Of a stretch of DNA of 64,000 nt, positions 43,643 to 54,467 are shown piece after piece. The DNA lies in assembly GCF_019285515.1 (NCBI RefSeq), contig NZ_CP079095.1, positions 434,001 to 498,000 of the forward strand, written 5' to 3'. How positions within the stretch are numbered: position 1 is the first letter of the stretch; each line of letters opens with the position of its first letter. The DNA is from Methylococcus sp. Mc7 (GTDB lineage: Bacteria; Pseudomonadota; Gammaproteobacteria; Methylococcales; Methylococcaceae). The translations under genes were made by a program, and so were the position numbers. A model generated the notes under the pieces. It saw only the letters and a program-made list of their open reading frames with translations. It did not search any database and had not been told where the DNA came from.

Positions 43643-43718
43643 TGGAGCCGGTGATAGGATTTGAACCTACGACCCGCACATTACGAATGTGCTGCTCTAC
43701 CGACTGAGCTACACCGGC
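43643..43718 (-). tRNA. tRNA-Thr (anticodon CGT)
   Basis: A full cloverleaf on the minus strand: acceptor GCCGGTG with CACCGGC, D arm TAGCTCAG...GGTAGAGC, anticodon stem GCACA/TGTGC with loop TTCGTAA (anticodon CGT, reading ACG), T arm GTAGG TTCAAAT CCTAT, and encoded CCA at 43643-43645. Confidence 0.97.
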
Positions 43719-43823
43719 CTTGTTTCCTGGAACGCGCATTATAGGCAGACGACTTGGCTGACACAACTGGGAGATGTGCAGAGGTCGTGGGGCGAACCCC
43801 GTCGTAGGACTCATCATCGTTCT

Positions 43824-44219
43824 TCATCGCAACTGAACCTCGTCCATGCCATCGGTATCGATGTCTTCGTATGCGTCCGGTGTGAATCTCGGCGTGCATA
43901 CGGCGAGAAATACCAAGTCGTTCCCGCCCGTGTTGGAGATGCGCTGGGAAACACCCGACGGTATGACAACCACATCCCCAGGCCCAACGACCGAAGGCGC
44001 CAAACCCTCGATTTCAACCCGTCCCTGGCCATCCAGGATCAGGTAACGCTCCGTCGTGTTGCTGAGGCGGTGCAGCCGGGTGGTGACGCCGGGTTCAACC
44101 CTGGCTCGCGCGACGGAAACATCCGCATCGTCGGTGGAATTCCACCATTCAGTGATGTAGCAACGTTCGTCGAAATAGTATTCCGTCGCCGATCCGCAAT
44201 AGATACTTGCCTGAGTCAT
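43824..44219 (-). CDS. Cupin-domain protein
   Basis: A 131-residue single-domain cupin. The first cupin motif is present as TTRLHRLSNTTERYLILDGQG and the second as GPGDVVVIPSGVSQRISN. The metal-binding set looks reduced: His and Glu in motif 1 are present, while the motif 2 His is replaced by Gln, so activity may not be metal-dependent. The ligand or reaction cannot be inferred. It is divergent from mutS. Confidence 0.82.
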   Translation of the reverse strand: MTQASIYCGSATEYYFDERCYITEWWNSTDDADVSVARARVEPGVTTRLHRLSNTTERYLILDGQGRVEIEGLAPSVVGPGDVVVIPSGVSQRISNTGGNDLVFLAVCTPRFTPDAYEDIDTDGMDEVQLR

Positions 44220-44383
44220 GACGAGTGCTCTTCGGGGTTGCTGACGGCCGCCTGTAGCGGCTCCGGGGCTGACCGCAGTATACGCGATCGCGCGCCGAAA
44301 GCCGGCGATGCCCTCACGATTCGGTTAAAATCCGCAATTTAGCCCCGCTCCATGGCACGCTGCCCCACCCGAAGCTCCATCCG

Positions 44384-46948
44384 ATGACCGATCAGCCCGA
44401 CCTGTCCAGACACACTCCGATGATGCAGCAGTTTCTCCGCATCAAGGCGGAGCATCCGGACCGGCTGCTGTTTTACCGGATGGGCGATTTCTACGAGCTG
44501 TTCTTCGAAGACGCCCGGCGGGCGGCGAAGCTGCTGGACCTGACCTTGACCAGCCGGGGCGAGTCGGGCGGCGAACGCATCGCGATGGCGGGAATTCCCT
44601 ACCACGCGGTCGACGGCTATCTGGCGCGCCTGATCCGGCAGGGCGAATCGGTGGCGATCTGCGAGCAGATCGGCGATCCGGCCACTTCGAAGGGGCCGGT
44701 GGAGCGCAAGGTGGTGCGGATCGTCACACCCGGCACGGTGACCGACGAGGCGCTGCTGGAGGAGCGCCGCGACAACCTGCTGGCGGCGATCGTCCGCGAC
44801 GGCTCGGCGTTCGGGCTGGCGGTGCTGGATCTGTCCGGCGGCCGTTTCACCTTGCAGCAGCCGGAGTCGGCCGCGCAGCTTCTGAACGAGCTGGCGCGGC
44901 TGAATCCGGCCGAGCTCCTGGTCAGCGAAGACGAACCGCTGGCGGAGGGGCTGTCGGGGCAGCGGGGCCTGACCCGGCGTCCGCCCTGGCATTTCGATCC
45001 GGAGAGCGGCCGCCGCCAGTTGCTGAACCAGTTCGGCACCCGTGACCTGTCGGGCTTCGGCTGCGAGCATCTGGGCTTGGCGCTGGGCGCCGCCGGGTGC
45101 CTGCTGCAATACCTGCGCGACACCCAGCGCAGCGCCCTGCCCCACATCCGCAGCGTCCGTGCAGAGACCGGCGCGGAATACATCAGCCTGGACGCCGCCA
45201 GCCGGCGCAATCTGGAGCTGGACTGGCATCCTTCCGGCCGCGCCGAATTCACCCTGCTGGGCATCCTGGACCGGACCGGATCGGCGATGGGCGGGAGGCT
45301 GCTGCGGCGCTGGCTGCATCAACCCTTGCGCGACCGGACGACCATCCGGCTGCGCCAGGAAGCGATCGGCGAGTTGCTGGCGGACCGCCGCTTCGAAGCC
45401 CTGCACGATCTGCTGCGCGGCGTGGGGGACGTCGAGCGGATCGCCGCCCGTATCGCCCTGAAGTCGGCCAGACCGCGCGATCTCACTACACTGCGCCAGA
45501 CCCTGCAGACCCTGCCCGCAATCCGGGACAGCTTTGACGGCATCGAAGGCGCACTGCTGGGCGGGCTGGCGCGGCGCATCGTCGACCAGCCCGAGCTGAA
45601 CGGCCTGCTGCAGCGGGCCATCGTCGATAATCCGCCGATGCTGATCCGCGACGGCGGCGTGATCGCCGACGGCTACCACGCCGAGCTCGACGAACTACGC
45701 CAGTTGAGCGAGAACGCCGACCAATTCCTGGTCGATCTGGAAGAGAAGGAGCGTGAGCGCACCGGCCTCGCCAGCCTCAAGGTCGGCTACAACCGGGTGC
45801 AGGGGTTCTACATCGAACTGCCCCGGAGCCAAGCCGAAAAGGCGCCGGTGCACTACAGCCGGCGCCAGACGTTGAAGAACGCCGAGCGCTACATCACGCC
45901 GGAGCTGAAAGCCTTCGAGGACAAGGTACTGAGTGCCCGCGAAAGGGCACTGTCCTGCGAGAAGGCGCTCTACGACGAATTATTGGAAACGCTCGGGAAT
46001 TGGCTGCCTGCGCTGCAAGACTGCGCGGCGGGGCTGGCCGAACTGGACGTGCTGGCGACCCTGGCGGAGCGCGCCGAGCGGCTGAACTGGGTTGCGCCGC
46101 GACTGGTGGATGCACCGGGTATCCGCATCGTCGGAGGGCGCCATCCGGTGGTCGAACAGGTCAGCGGCATGCCATTCGTGCCCAATGACCTGGAATTCGG
46201 TCCGGACCGGCGCATGCTGGTCATCACCGGGCCGAACATGGGCGGCAAGTCGACCTACATGCGGCAGGCCGCGATCATCGTGCTGATGGCCCACATCGGG
46301 AGCCACGTCCCGGCGGCGGAAGCCGAGATCGGCCCGATCGACCGCATCTACACCCGCATCGGCGCCTCCGACGACCTCGCCAGCGGCCGCTCCACCTTCA
46401 TGGTGGAAATGACCGAGACCGCCAACATCCTGCACAACGCCACGGCTGAGAGCCTGGTGCTGATGGACGAAATCGGCCGCGGCACCAGCACCTTCGACGG
46501 GCTTTCGCTGGCCTGGGCCTGCGCCGAGCACCTCGCGCGGGAGACCCGCGCCTATACGCTGTTCGCCACCCATTATTTCGAACTGACGGCGCTGGCCGAG
46601 GAATGCGACGGCGTCGGCAACGTACACTTGGACGCCGTGGAGCACGGCGACAAGGTGGTGTTCCTGCATGCGGTCCAGGACGGACCCGCGAGCCAGAGCT
46701 ATGGTCTACAGGTGGCTGCGCTGGCGGGGGTTCCGCCGACGGTGGTCGACAACGCGCGGCGAAAACTGGAGCAACTGGAACGGCAGGCGCGTTCGGCCCA
46801 TCAGCAAGCTGCGCCGGTGACCCAGCTCGATTTGTTCCTGGCGCCGGAGCCGCACCCCGTGGTGCGGCGGCTGGAAACCTTGGACATCGACGGCCTCAGC
46901 CCGCGCGAGGCCTTGAATCTGTTGTTCGAGCTGAAGCAGTCGCTGTGA
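44384..46948 (+). CDS. mutS: DNA mismatch repair protein MutS
   Basis: Recognises base mismatches and starts methyl- or nick-directed repair. The 854-residue protein has the mismatch-reading FYELF motif ([12 protein letters not shown]) at the N-terminus, the core and clamp domains, and the C-terminal ATPase with Walker [10 protein letters not shown], Walker [12 protein letters not shown] and the helix-turn-helix end. Length is that of the E. coli protein. ATG 44384 gives the normal start [20 protein letters not shown]. Confidence 0.97.
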   Translation: MTDQPDLSRHTPMMQQFLRIKAEHPDRLLFYRMGDFYELFFEDARRAAKLLDLTLTSRGESGGERIAMAGIPYHAVDGYLARLIRQGESVAICEQIGDPATSKGPVERKVVRIVTPGTVTDEALLEERRDNLLAAIVRDGSAFGLAVLDLSGGRFTLQQPESAAQLLNELARLNPAELLVSEDEPLAEGLSGQRGLTRRPPWHFDPESGRRQLLNQFGTRDLSGFGCEHLGLALGAAGCLLQYLRDTQRSALPHIRSVRAETGAEYISLDAASRRNLELDWHPSGRAEFTLLGILDRTGSAMGGRLLRRWLHQPLRDRTTIRLRQEAIGELLADRRFEALHDLLRGVGDVERIAARIALKSARPRDLTTLRQTLQTLPAIRDSFDGIEGALLGGLARRIVDQPELNGLLQRAIVDNPPMLIRDGGVIADGYHAELDELRQLSENADQFLVDLEEKERERTGLASLKVGYNRVQGFYIELPRSQAEKAPVHYSRRQTLKNAERYITPELKAFEDKVLSARERALSCEKALYDELLETLGNWLPALQDCAAGLAELDVLATLAERAERLNWVAPRLVDAPGIRIVGGRHPVVEQVSGMPFVPNDLEFGPDRRMLVITGPNMGGKSTYMRQAAIIVLMAHIGSHVPAAEAEIGPIDRIYTRIGASDDLASGRSTFMVEMTETANILHNATAESLVLMDEIGRGTSTFDGLSLAWACAEHLARETRAYTLFATHYFELTALAEECDGVGNVHLDAVEHGDKVVFLHAVQDGPASQSYGLQVAALAGVPPTVVDNARRKLEQLERQARSAHQQAAPVTQLDLFLAPEPHPVVRRLETLDIDGLSPREALNLLFELKQSL

Positions 46949-46953
46949 AGACG

Positions 46954-46980
46954 GCCCGGCGGCGCGGTTCGCCGCCGGGC
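46954..46980. terminator. GC-rich hairpin between mutS and dsbC
   Basis: A perfect 11-bp stem, GCCCGGCGGCG with CGCCGCCGGGC, around a five-base loop in the short gap between the convergent mutS and dsbC genes. It has no T-run on either side, so it may be a weak or Rho-assisted bidirectional terminator or protect the transcripts' 3' ends. Confidence 0.6.
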
Positions 46981-46993
46981 TCGGAAAGGGAGA

Positions 46994-47743
46994 TTACGGC
47001 GTCTTGGCCTGCTTGCCGCCTTCGTCCTTTTCATGTTTCAGCATGCGGACGAGCTGCTCGGCCGGAACGTAGCCCGGCAGCACGTTGCCGCCGCCGGTGA
47101 CGATCATCGGCGTGCCTTGGGCACCGATGGCGGTTCCCAGCGCCATCTGCTCCGTCACAGGGTTGTCGCAGGATTTTTCTTCCACCTTCTCGCCCTTCTT
47201 GGCCTTGGTCAGAGCGGCGTTGCGGTCCTTGGCGCACCATACGCTGACCGCCTTGTCCCAGGAATCCGAGCCCTCCCCTGCCCGCGGGAAGAACAGGTAA
47301 CGGATCTCGATGCCTTCCTTGAGGTAATTGTCCATCTCCGAATGGAGCTTGCGGCAGTAGCCGCAATCGATGTCGGTGAACACGTAGGCCACGTATTTGC
47401 CGATCTTCGGTTTGAACGCGATCATGTTCTTCTCGCCCAGCTTTTCCAGCGCCCCGATCCGCGCGGCAGCCAGCTTGGGTTCGGTGAGGTCTTCCCGGTT
47501 CTTGAGGTCGATCAGCGAGCCCTGGATCAGGTATTTGCCATCGTCGGAGACATAGAACAGCTTGGGACCGACGACGACCTCGGAAATGCCGGCCATCGGC
47601 GAGGGCTTGATGGAATCGGGCTTCACCCCCGGCAATGCCTGCTTGATCGCATCCTCCACGGCTTTGGCGTCCGCCAGGACGGACGAGACGGGTACAGCCA
47701 GGAGCGCGACCAGGGATAGCAGGGAACGGAACGCAGGTTTCAT
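46994..47743 (-). CDS. dsbC: Periplasmic disulfide isomerase DsbC
   Basis: Rearranges wrong disulfides in periplasmic proteins, kept reduced by DsbD. The 249-residue product has a signal peptide (LLSLVALLAVPVSSVLADA), an N-terminal dimerisation domain and a C-terminal thioredoxin domain with the active site DIDCGYCRKLH and the cis-proline segment GAQGTPMIV. A second Cys pair (WCAKD, KSCDNP) is the usual structural disulfide. LptD, with its essential disulfides, is a known DsbC client in E. coli. Confidence 0.94.
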   Translation of the reverse strand: MKPAFRSLLSLVALLAVPVSSVLADAKAVEDAIKQALPGVKPDSIKPSPMAGISEVVVGPKLFYVSDDGKYLIQGSLIDLKNREDLTEPKLAAARIGALEKLGEKNMIAFKPKIGKYVAYVFTDIDCGYCRKLHSEMDNYLKEGIEIRYLFFPRAGEGSDSWDKAVSVWCAKDRNAALTKAKKGEKVEEKSCDNPVTEQMALGTAIGAQGTPMIVTGGGNVLPGYVPAEQLVRMLKHEKDEGGKQAKTP

Positions 47744-47778
47744 CAGGGGATACCTCGGGATGGGAAGGAATTGGGAGC

Positions 47779-49137
47779 TTAGGAAAACAGCCGTTCGATG
47801 TCGAGCATGAAAGCGAGCGCCATCAGCGCGATCAGGATGAAAAGCCCGACCTGCTGCGCCAGCATCTGGGTCCTTTCGGAAAGCGGGCCGCCTTTCACCG
47901 CTTCGATCAGATAGAACATCAGGTGGCCGCCGTCCAGCACCGGGACCGGCAGCAGATTGAGCACGCCGAGGCTGACGCTGATCAAGGCCAGGAACTTGAC
48001 GAAATGCAAGAGGCCCAGCTTGGCGGACTGTCCGGCGTACTGGGCGATGCTGATGGGGCCGCTCAGGTTTTCCACGGTCGCCTTGCCGATGAGCATGCGC
48101 CCGATCATCTTGAGCGAGAGCCACGCGTAATCGCCGGTGCGCTCCGCCGCCGCGCCCAGGGCCGGCAGCACGCCCAGCCGATACTCCACTTCCATCGCGG
48201 CCCGCACCGAATCCGGTATCCGGGCCACCGCGCCTATCCTCCCGATCGGACCTTTCGGCCCGTTGACGGTGTCGGGCCGGACCTCCAGGGATACATGCAC
48301 GCCGTCACGCTCGGCCACCAGCCCGATTTTCTGGCCGGGACGGGCGCGCACGATGTCGACCCACTGGCGCCAGGTGCGCAGCGCCTCACCGTCCGCCGAA
48401 AGCAGCAGGTCGCCGGGTTTCATGCCGGCCCGCTCCGCCGGACCGCCGGGCTCCGTCCGCTCGACCACCGGCGGTAGCTCCGGCTCCCAGGGTTGCAGGC
48501 CGAGCCGGTCCCCCAGGACTTCCGGGGTGTTGAGCACGTGGGCCGGAATGCTGAGGGTACGGACCGCGCGTCCGCCATCGCCGGTCTTCACCTCGACCTC
48601 GACGGCTCCCTCGTCCATGACCCGCTCGAAGATCCGCCCGACGGCGAGACCCCAGGTCGGCGTCGGATCGCCGTCGACGGCGAGGATCTCGTCCTCCGGC
48701 TCGAACCCCGCCTCGGCGGCGAAGGTGCCCGCTTCCACCGGCCCGAGCACCGGCCGTATGCCGGTCTCGCCGACCATGAACACGCCCCAGTAAAGCAGGA
48801 TGGCCAGAAGGAAATTGAAGATCGGTCCCGCAGCGACAATGGCGAACCGCACCGGGAGGCGCTGCCGGTTGAAGGCGTAAGGAAGGTCGGCCGGAGCGAC
48901 CGTCCCTTCCCGCTCGTCGACCATGCGGACGTAGCCGCCGATGGGGATGGCGGCCAGCGTGAATTCGGTGCCGTCCGGTTTCCTTTGCCAGCGCAGGAGG
49001 GGCGTGCCGAAACCGAGGGAGAACCGCAGCACTTTCACGCCGAGCTTGCGCGCCACCCAGTAATGGCCGAACTCGTGCACCGCGATGAGCAGCGCCAGAG
49101 CGATGAGAAAATAGAAAACCGTGTGGATGAGAGACAT
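47779..49137 (-). CDS. rseP: Site-2 protease RseP
   Basis: Intramembrane zinc metalloprotease that cleaves anti-sigma factor RseA and remnant signal peptides. The 452-residue protein has the zinc motif VHEFGHYWVAR in the first helix, two PDZ domains (about 115-300), and the LDGGH motif near the C-terminus (LPVPVLDGGHLMFY). Its start shares one base with the dxr stop (TAATG). The cdsA-dxr-rseP order is the standard gammaproteobacterial arrangement. Confidence 0.96.
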   Translation of the reverse strand: MSLIHTVFYFLIALALLIAVHEFGHYWVARKLGVKVLRFSLGFGTPLLRWQRKPDGTEFTLAAIPIGGYVRMVDEREGTVAPADLPYAFNRQRLPVRFAIVAAGPIFNFLLAILLYWGVFMVGETGIRPVLGPVEAGTFAAEAGFEPEDEILAVDGDPTPTWGLAVGRIFERVMDEGAVEVEVKTGDGGRAVRTLSIPAHVLNTPEVLGDRLGLQPWEPELPPVVERTEPGGPAERAGMKPGDLLLSADGEALRTWRQWVDIVRARPGQKIGLVAERDGVHVSLEVRPDTVNGPKGPIGRIGAVARIPDSVRAAMEVEYRLGVLPALGAAAERTGDYAWLSLKMIGRMLIGKATVENLSGPISIAQYAGQSAKLGLLHFVKFLALISVSLGVLNLLPVPVLDGGHLMFYLIEAVKGGPLSERTQMLAQQVGLFILIALMALAFMLDIERLFS

Positions 49138-50321
49138 TAAATCCTACAGTTGCCGATGTACGTCTCCGCTACCTTGCGGGTTTCCGCGTCCGCTTGCAAG
49201 ACCGAATCGATGGCATCCGCCGCTCCGGCCGCAACCGTCGCCATGCAGTGCTCGATCACCCGCGGTATGCCGGTGAAAGCCAGCCGTCGGTCCAGGAACG
49301 CAGCGACCGCGGCCTCGTTGGCCGCATTCAGGATCGCCGGCGCCGTGCCCCCCGCCCGCACCGCCTCGTAGGCCAGGCGCAGGCAAGGGAAACGGGCAAG
49401 GTCAGGACGCTCGAAGTTCAATTGGTGGACAGCGAACAGATCGAGAGGTTCCGCGCCGGATTCGAAACGCTCGGGCCAGGCGAGCGCGTGGGCGATCGGA
49501 ATACGCATGTCGGGGGTCCCCATCTGGGCCAGCACGGTGCCGTCGACGTAGTCCACCATGGAATGGATCACGCTCTGGCGGTGCACGACGACCTGCACGT
49601 CGTCGGGCTTAGCGTTGAACAGCAGGCAGGCCTCGATCACTTCCAGACCCTTGTTCATCATGGTGGCCGAATCGACCGATATCTTCCGGCCCATCACCCA
49701 GTTCGGATGCGCCACGGCCTGCTCCGGCGTGACCGACTCCAGCTCGGCGATGGGGGTGTTGAGGAACGGCCCTCCGGAAGCGGTGAGCAGGATGCGGCGC
49801 ACCCCGACGGCCTCGGTGCCGGCGCGATAAGCCGCCGGCATGCACTGGAACACCGCGTTGTGCTCACTGTCGATCGGCAGCAGCCTGGCCCCCGCCCGGA
49901 CCACTTCGGCCATGAACAACTGGCCGGACATCACCAGCGCTTCCTTGTTGGCCAGCAACACCTCCTTGCCGGCCCGCGCCGCCGCCAGGGTGGGCAGCAG
50001 CCCTGCGGCGCCGACGATCGCCGCCATCACGCTGTCCACCTCCGGGAGGGAGGCGACCTGTTCCAGTGCTCCCGGACCGGACAGTACCTCGATGCCGCCC
50101 AGACCCGCCGCCACCAGCCGCTCCCGCAGATCCGCCGCGGCCTCGGCCCGGATCGCCACCGCATAGCGCGGCCGGTGATCGCGGCATTGCTCGAACAAGC
50201 GGTCGATGTTGCCGTTGGCGGTCAATGCCACCACGCGGTAGCGGTCGGGATGGCGCGCCACCACATCGAGCGTGCTGACGCCGATCGAGCCGGTGGAGCC
50301 GAGTATGCATATGCCTTTCAC
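49137..50321 (-). CDS. dxr: 1-deoxy-D-xylulose 5-phosphate reductoisomerase
   Basis: First committed enzyme of the non-mevalonate isoprenoid pathway, target of fosmidomycin. The 394-residue protein starts with the NADPH motif [15 protein letters not shown] and has the substrate and metal motifs [25 protein letters not shown] and NEAAVAAFL. The start is GTG 50321 with GGAG upstream. It lies between cdsA and rseP; uppS, also isoprenoid-related, is in the same operon. Confidence 0.97.
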   Translation of the reverse strand: MKGICILGSTGSIGVSTLDVVARHPDRYRVVALTANGNIDRLFEQCRDHRPRYAVAIRAEAAADLRERLVAAGLGGIEVLSGPGALEQVASLPEVDSVMAAIVGAAGLLPTLAAARAGKEVLLANKEALVMSGQLFMAEVVRAGARLLPIDSEHNAVFQCMPAAYRAGTEAVGVRRILLTASGGPFLNTPIAELESVTPEQAVAHPNWVMGRKISVDSATMMNKGLEVIEACLLFNAKPDDVQVVVHRQSVIHSMVDYVDGTVLAQMGTPDMRIPIAHALAWPERFESGAEPLDLFAVHQLNFERPDLARFPCLRLAYEAVRAGGTAPAILNAANEAAVAAFLDRRLAFTGIPRVIEHCMATVAAGAADAIDSVLQADAETRKVAETYIGNCRI

Positions 50322-50354
50322 GGAATTCTCCAGGATTTCTGCCAGCGCCGCGGT

Positions 50355-51320
50355 TTACTCTTCCGGAGCCGATTCATCGGTCCCGGCGTCTTCCGGCTCC
50401 ATCGGTTCCGGAACGCTTTCATCGCTTTCCGGCTGGATCGGCTCGACCTGAACCGGCGCGCCCTCCATTTCGGTGGGCACTTCGATCGTCACGGGCTCCG
50501 CGGTCTGCAGAAACAGGCCGAGAAGCATGGAGCCGGCGTAGAAGACCGCGACCGAGGCCAGCAAAGCGTCGATCCGGTCGAGCACTCCGCCATGGCCGGG
50601 CAGGAGCGATCCGCTATCCTTCACGCCGCGCTGCCGCTTGAGCAGGCTTTCGAACAAATCGCCACCCACGGAAATCACGACGGTGACGACGGAAAGGATG
50701 ACGAAATCGGCGATGGTCAAAGGCTCCAGCTTGAACCACAGCCCCACGGCGACTGCCAGGACGGCCGAGACCGCCAGAGCGCCGTACAGCCCCTCGACCG
50801 TCTTGCCGGGACTGATTTCCGGCATCAGCTTGGTGAAGCCCCAGTTGCGCCCGACGAAATAGGCGGCAATGTCCGCGAAAGAAATCAGCACCAGCAGATA
50901 CAGCGCCTGTACGGCGCCGAAATTGAAGCGCAGCCAGATGAACAGGATCCAGGAGGTGAGCAGGATGAACCAGCCCAGCCCCAGCTTCAGCCCCACCGGC
51001 AGCCGGATCGCCAGCGCTTTGTCCGGCCTGGCCCGCAGCAGCATGCCGACGGCGAACCACCACGCCACCACCGGCCACATTAGCCAGTCGACCGTATAGG
51101 GCGCCCACGCACTGGCGAAAACCATGGGCAGTCCGAGGGCGGCGAGGAAAGCGATCCGCCCGACGCGGTTGTCCACACCGGAGACGCCCGCCCATTCCCA
51201 GGCGGCGAGCAGGATCACGCCCCCCCACACCGCCGAAAACGCGGTGGGCTTAAGCAGCAGGACGGCCGCGATGACCAGTGGCGCCAGGACCAGGGCCGTA
51301 ATCAAGCGATTTTTGAACAT
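50355..51320 (-). CDS. cdsA: Phosphatidate cytidylyltransferase, with acidic C-terminal tail
   Basis: Integral membrane enzyme that makes CDP-diacylglycerol from phosphatidate and CTP, the precursor of all phospholipids. Several transmembrane helices and the signature SLLKRQRGVKDSGSLLPGHG followed by GVLDR are present. Odd: about 45 residues at the C-terminus, after the last helix, form an acidic, proline- and glutamate-rich tail (EPIQPESDESVPEPMEPEDA) absent from E. coli CdsA. It follows uppS by 45 bases. Confidence 0.95.
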   Translation of the reverse strand: MFKNRLITALVLAPLVIAAVLLLKPTAFSAVWGGVILLAAWEWAGVSGVDNRVGRIAFLAALGLPMVFASAWAPYTVDWLMWPVVAWWFAVGMLLRARPDKALAIRLPVGLKLGLGWFILLTSWILFIWLRFNFGAVQALYLLVLISFADIAAYFVGRNWGFTKLMPEISPGKTVEGLYGALAVSAVLAVAVGLWFKLEPLTIADFVILSVVTVVISVGGDLFESLLKRQRGVKDSGSLLPGHGGVLDRIDALLASVAVFYAGSMLLGLFLQTAEPVTIEVPTEMEGAPVQVEPIQPESDESVPEPMEPEDAGTDESAPEE

Positions 51321-51365
51321 GGCGGAATCGGATTGGGTGAGTTGGAAAATCTTGGCGGCATGAGG

Positions 51366-52154
51366 TCAGGGCATCTGGCCCGCGACCTGTTCCCCGGTAT
51401 AGCCGAACCGGCGCTGCCTGCCGGCGTAGTCCTCGAACGCGAGATCCAGCGCATCCTCGTCGAATTCCGGCCACAGCAGGGGCGTGAAATACAGCTCCGT
51501 ATAGGCAAGCTGCCAGAGGAGGAAGTTGCTGATCCGGCGCTCGCCACCGGTGCGGATGAAAAGGTCCGGCTCGGGGAGATCGGCCAGGGCGAGCTGCTGC
51601 TGCAGCATGTCCGCCGTGATCTGCTCAGGCGGCAGCTCGCCCTGCCGGACCTTCGCCGCCAAGGTCTGGACCGCCTGGACGATATCCCAGCGCCCGCCGT
51701 AATTCGCCGCGATTGCCAGTTGCAAGCCGGTATTGTTGCGGGTCAGTGATTCGGCGGCGTCCATCCGCTCGCGCAGAGCCTCCCCAAAGGCCGTGCGGTC
51801 GCCGATGATGCGAAGGCGTACGCCGTTCTGGTGCAGCTTTTCCGTTTCCCGTTCCAGCGTCGACAGGAAAAGCTCCATCAGCACGGAGACCTCCTGCTCG
51901 GGACGGCGCCAGTTCTCGCTGCTGAACGCGAACAGCGTCAGCGCTTCCACGCCCCGCTTCGCGCAGTGCTCCACCACCTTGCGGACCGCGCCGACGCCGG
52001 CGCGATGGCCGGCGGTTCGGGGCAAATAGCGCTCTTGCGCCCAGCGGCCGTTGCCATCCATGACGATGGCGACATGGCGGGGGAGGCTGCGCGTCCTGGC
52101 GCCATCTTCCGGGGCAAGCGCCACCGGCTTGATATTGTCCGGCGAGAAAACCAT
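51366..52154 (-). CDS. uppS: Undecaprenyl diphosphate synthase
   Basis: Makes the C55 lipid carrier for peptidoglycan and other glycans by adding isopentenyl units. The 262-residue product has the catalytic HVAIVMDGNGRWA motif, the FSSENWRRP segment and the C-terminal IRTGGERRISNFLLWQ signature. ATG 52154 is the likely start, 13 bases from the frr stop; an in-frame TTG at 52178 would overlap frr. Confidence 0.96.
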   Translation of the reverse strand: MVFSPDNIKPVALAPEDGARTRSLPRHVAIVMDGNGRWAQERYLPRTAGHRAGVGAVRKVVEHCAKRGVEALTLFAFSSENWRRPEQEVSVLMELFLSTLERETEKLHQNGVRLRIIGDRTAFGEALRERMDAAESLTRNNTGLQLAIAANYGGRWDIVQAVQTLAAKVRQGELPPEQITADMLQQQLALADLPEPDLFIRTGGERRISNFLLWQLAYTELYFTPLLWPEFDEDALDLAFEDYAGRQRRFGYTGEQVAGQMP

Positions 52155-52167
52155 CGATCGCAGAGTG

Positions 52168-52725
52168 CTAAACAGCAAGCAGGTCGGCTTCCTTTTGCTC
52201 CAGAAGCTTGTCCACTTCCTTGATGAACTGGTCCGTGGTTTTCTGGATCTGCTCCTGGCTGCGGCGGTCCTCGTCCTCGGAAATCAGCTTCTCCTTGAGC
52301 GCCGCCTTGAGTTCGTTGTTGGCGTCGCGGCGGATATTCCGGATCGCCACCCGCCCGTTCTCGGCCTCATGGCGCACCACCTTGATCAGGTCGCGGCGGC
52401 GCTCCTCGGTCAGCGGCGGCAGCGGCACCCGGATGACCGTGCCGGCGGTTGAGGGATTGAGCCCCAGGTCCGAGGTCATGATCGCTTTCTCGATCGCCTG
52501 CACCATGTTCCGCTCCCAGGGGGTGACCGCCAGGCTGCGGGCGTCCTCTACCGCGACGTTGGCGACCTGGGTCAGCGGCACCTCATTGCCGTAATAAGAC
52601 ACCCGGATATGCTCCAGCAGGCTCGGGTGGGCACGCCCGGTGCGAATTTTGGCGAATTCGTGCTTCAGGGCCTCGATGCTCTTCTGCATCCGCTCCGCGG
52701 TACGTTTCTGTATGTCGTTGATCAT
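52168..52725 (-). CDS. frr: Ribosome recycling factor
   Basis: With EF-G, splits ribosomes after termination. The 185-residue length is exact for the family, and the motifs [27 protein letters not shown] and RNIRRDAN are all conserved. It starts seven bases after the pyrH stop. Confidence 0.97.
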   Translation of the reverse strand: MINDIQKRTAERMQKSIEALKHEFAKIRTGRAHPSLLEHIRVSYYGNEVPLTQVANVAVEDARSLAVTPWERNMVQAIEKAIMTSDLGLNPSTAGTVIRVPLPPLTEERRRDLIKVVRHEAENGRVAIRNIRRDANNELKAALKEKLISEDEDRRSQEQIQKTTDQFIKEVDKLLEQKEADLLAV

Positions 52726-52732
52726 ATGTTCA

Positions 52733-53452
52733 TTACCCCGTTACCAGCAAAGATCCGATATCCTCGCCCCGAATCAGGCGCATCACCGCGCCTGGGCGAA
52801 AAACGTTCATGACCCGCAGCGGCATCTTGTAATCGCGGCACAGCACCAGCGCCGTCGTGTCCATGACATTGAGACGCTGATCCAGCGCCTCGTCGTACGT
52901 CAGGCGCGAATAGAATTTCGCTTCGGGATCTTTCAGGGGATCGGCCGAATAGACGCCGTCGACCTTGGTGGCCTTGATCAGCAGGTCGGCGCCGATCTCG
53001 ATGGCTCTGAGGCTGGCGGCGGAATCGGTGGTGAAGAACGGATTGCCGGTGCCCGCGGCGAAGACCACGACCCGCCCTTTTTCCAGATGCCGGACTGCGC
53101 GCCGGCGGATATAGTCTTCACAGACTTGGTTGATCTTGAGGGCCGACATGACCCGTACCGGCCGCCCCAGGTTCTCGAGGGCATCCTGCATGGCCAGGGC
53201 ATTGATGACCGTGGCGAGCATGCCCATGTGATCGCCGGTCACGCGATCCAGTCCTTCGGAGGCTTTTTCGGCGCCACGGACGATGTTGCCGCCGCCGATG
53301 ACCAGGCCGACCTCGACGCCGGCCCGGCACAGCTCGTCGATTTCCGTCGCGAGCCGCTTCAGGATGTCGGCGTCTATGCCGGCACCCTGGTCTCCCATCA
53401 AGGCTTCGCCGCTGAGCTTGAGCAAGATACGCTTGTATACCGGTTCTGTCAT
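52733..53452 (-). CDS. pyrH: UMP kinase
   Basis: Phosphorylates UMP to UDP; a hexameric enzyme of the amino-acid kinase family, activated by GTP and inhibited by UTP in most bacteria. The 239-residue product shows [19 protein letters not shown] and [19 protein letters not shown]-rich hairpin separates it from tsf upstream. Confidence 0.97.
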   Translation of the reverse strand: MTEPVYKRILLKLSGEALMGDQGAGIDADILKRLATEIDELCRAGVEVGLVIGGGNIVRGAEKASEGLDRVTGDHMGMLATVINALAMQDALENLGRPVRVMSALKINQVCEDYIRRRAVRHLEKGRVVVFAAGTGNPFFTTDSAASLRAIEIGADLLIKATKVDGVYSADPLKDPEAKFYSRLTYDEALDQRLNVMDTTALVLCRDYKMPLRVMNVFRPGAVMRLIRGEDIGSLLVTG

Positions 53453-53511
53453 AAACTCGTCGGAAGCTGGTTAATCCACTCTGATCGGGGCCACACCTGG
53501 CCCGGAAGTTC

Positions 53512-53535
53512 GCCCGGCGCGCCAAGGCGCCGGGC
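53512..53535 (-). terminator. GC-rich hairpin between tsf and pyrH
   Basis: GCCCGGCGC paired with GCGCCGGGC (9 bp) around the loop GCCAAG, in the 92-base gap after tsf. There is no T-run, so it is likely a partial attenuator that lowers pyrH expression relative to tsf. Confidence 0.55.
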
Positions 53536-53544
53536 CACGGTGCG

Positions 53545-54426
53545 TCAGGAAGCGCGCACCTGCGCCATCACTTCCTCGGCGAAATTGGTTTCTTCCTTCT
53601 CGATGCCTTCACCGACTTCGAAGCGGACGAAACGCACCACCGAAGCGCCTTTGGACTGCAGGAGCTTGCCCACCGTCTGGTCGGGATCCTTGACGAACGG
53701 CTGTCCCACCAGGGTGATCTCGCCGAGGAACTTGCCGATCCGGCCCTCGACCATCTTTTCGATGATGTTCGCCGGCTTGCCGCTGGCCTGCGCCTGGGCG
53801 CCGAAGATTTCCTTTTCCTTGGCGATCACTTCGGCGGGTACGCCCTTCTCGTCGCAGCACAGGGGCTTGCTGGCCGCGATATGCATGGCGATGTCCTTGC
53901 CCAATTCGGCGTCGCCGCCGACCAGCTCGACCAGTACGCCGATCCGGGTACCGTGCAGATAGCTCGCCACCCAGCCTTCCTGGCTGCTCAGGCGCTCGAA
54001 GCGGCGCACATTGATGTTCTCGCCGATCTTGGCGATCATCTCCCGGCGCGCCTGCTCTACCGGGGTGCCGTCCGCCATCTGCCCGGCCAGGAAATCTTCG
54101 ACGGTCGCCGCGGAGGACGCCAGGGCCGCAGCGGCGACGTCGTCGGCGAACTTGACGAAATCATCGCCCTTGGCGACGAAGTCGGTTTCGCAGTTGACCT
54201 CGACGATGGCCGCGGCTTTGCCGTCCTCGCTCACCTTGACGCAGACGCGGCCTTCGGCGGCGGTACGGCCGGATTTCTTGTCGGCCTTGGCCAGCCCCTG
54301 CTTTCTCATCAGCTCGACCGCGGCCTCCAGATCGCCGCCGGTTTCCGTCAGCGCCTTCTTGCACTCCATCATGCCGGAGCCGGTACGTTCGCGCAGCTCC
54401 TTCACCATTCCCGCAGTAATGCTCAT
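53545..54426 (-). CDS. tsf: Elongation factor Ts
   Basis: Nucleotide exchange factor for EF-Tu. The 293-residue protein starts [20 protein letters not shown], continues with the UBA-like N-terminal domain and the [10 protein letters not shown] core motif near residue 80. Located after rpsB, separated by an intrinsic terminator that is partly read through, as in E. coli. Confidence 0.97.
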   Translation of the reverse strand: MSITAGMVKELRERTGSGMMECKKALTETGGDLEAAVELMRKQGLAKADKKSGRTAAEGRVCVKVSEDGKAAAIVEVNCETDFVAKGDDFVKFADDVAAAALASSAATVEDFLAGQMADGTPVEQARREMIAKIGENINVRRFERLSSQEGWVASYLHGTRIGVLVELVGGDAELGKDIAMHIAASKPLCCDEKGVPAEVIAKEKEIFGAQAQASGKPANIIEKMVEGRIGKFLGEITLVGQPFVKDPDQTVGKLLQSKGASVVRFVRFEVGEGIEKEETNFAEEVMAQVRAS

Positions 54427-54467
54427 TACAGCCAACCTCTCGAATAAAAAACCGTTGATCAATCTCA

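Noticed and set aside
43340-43654. Plus-strand open frame running into tRNA-Thr
   Set aside because: Overlaps the tRNA gene and has no ribosome site or protein-like composition.
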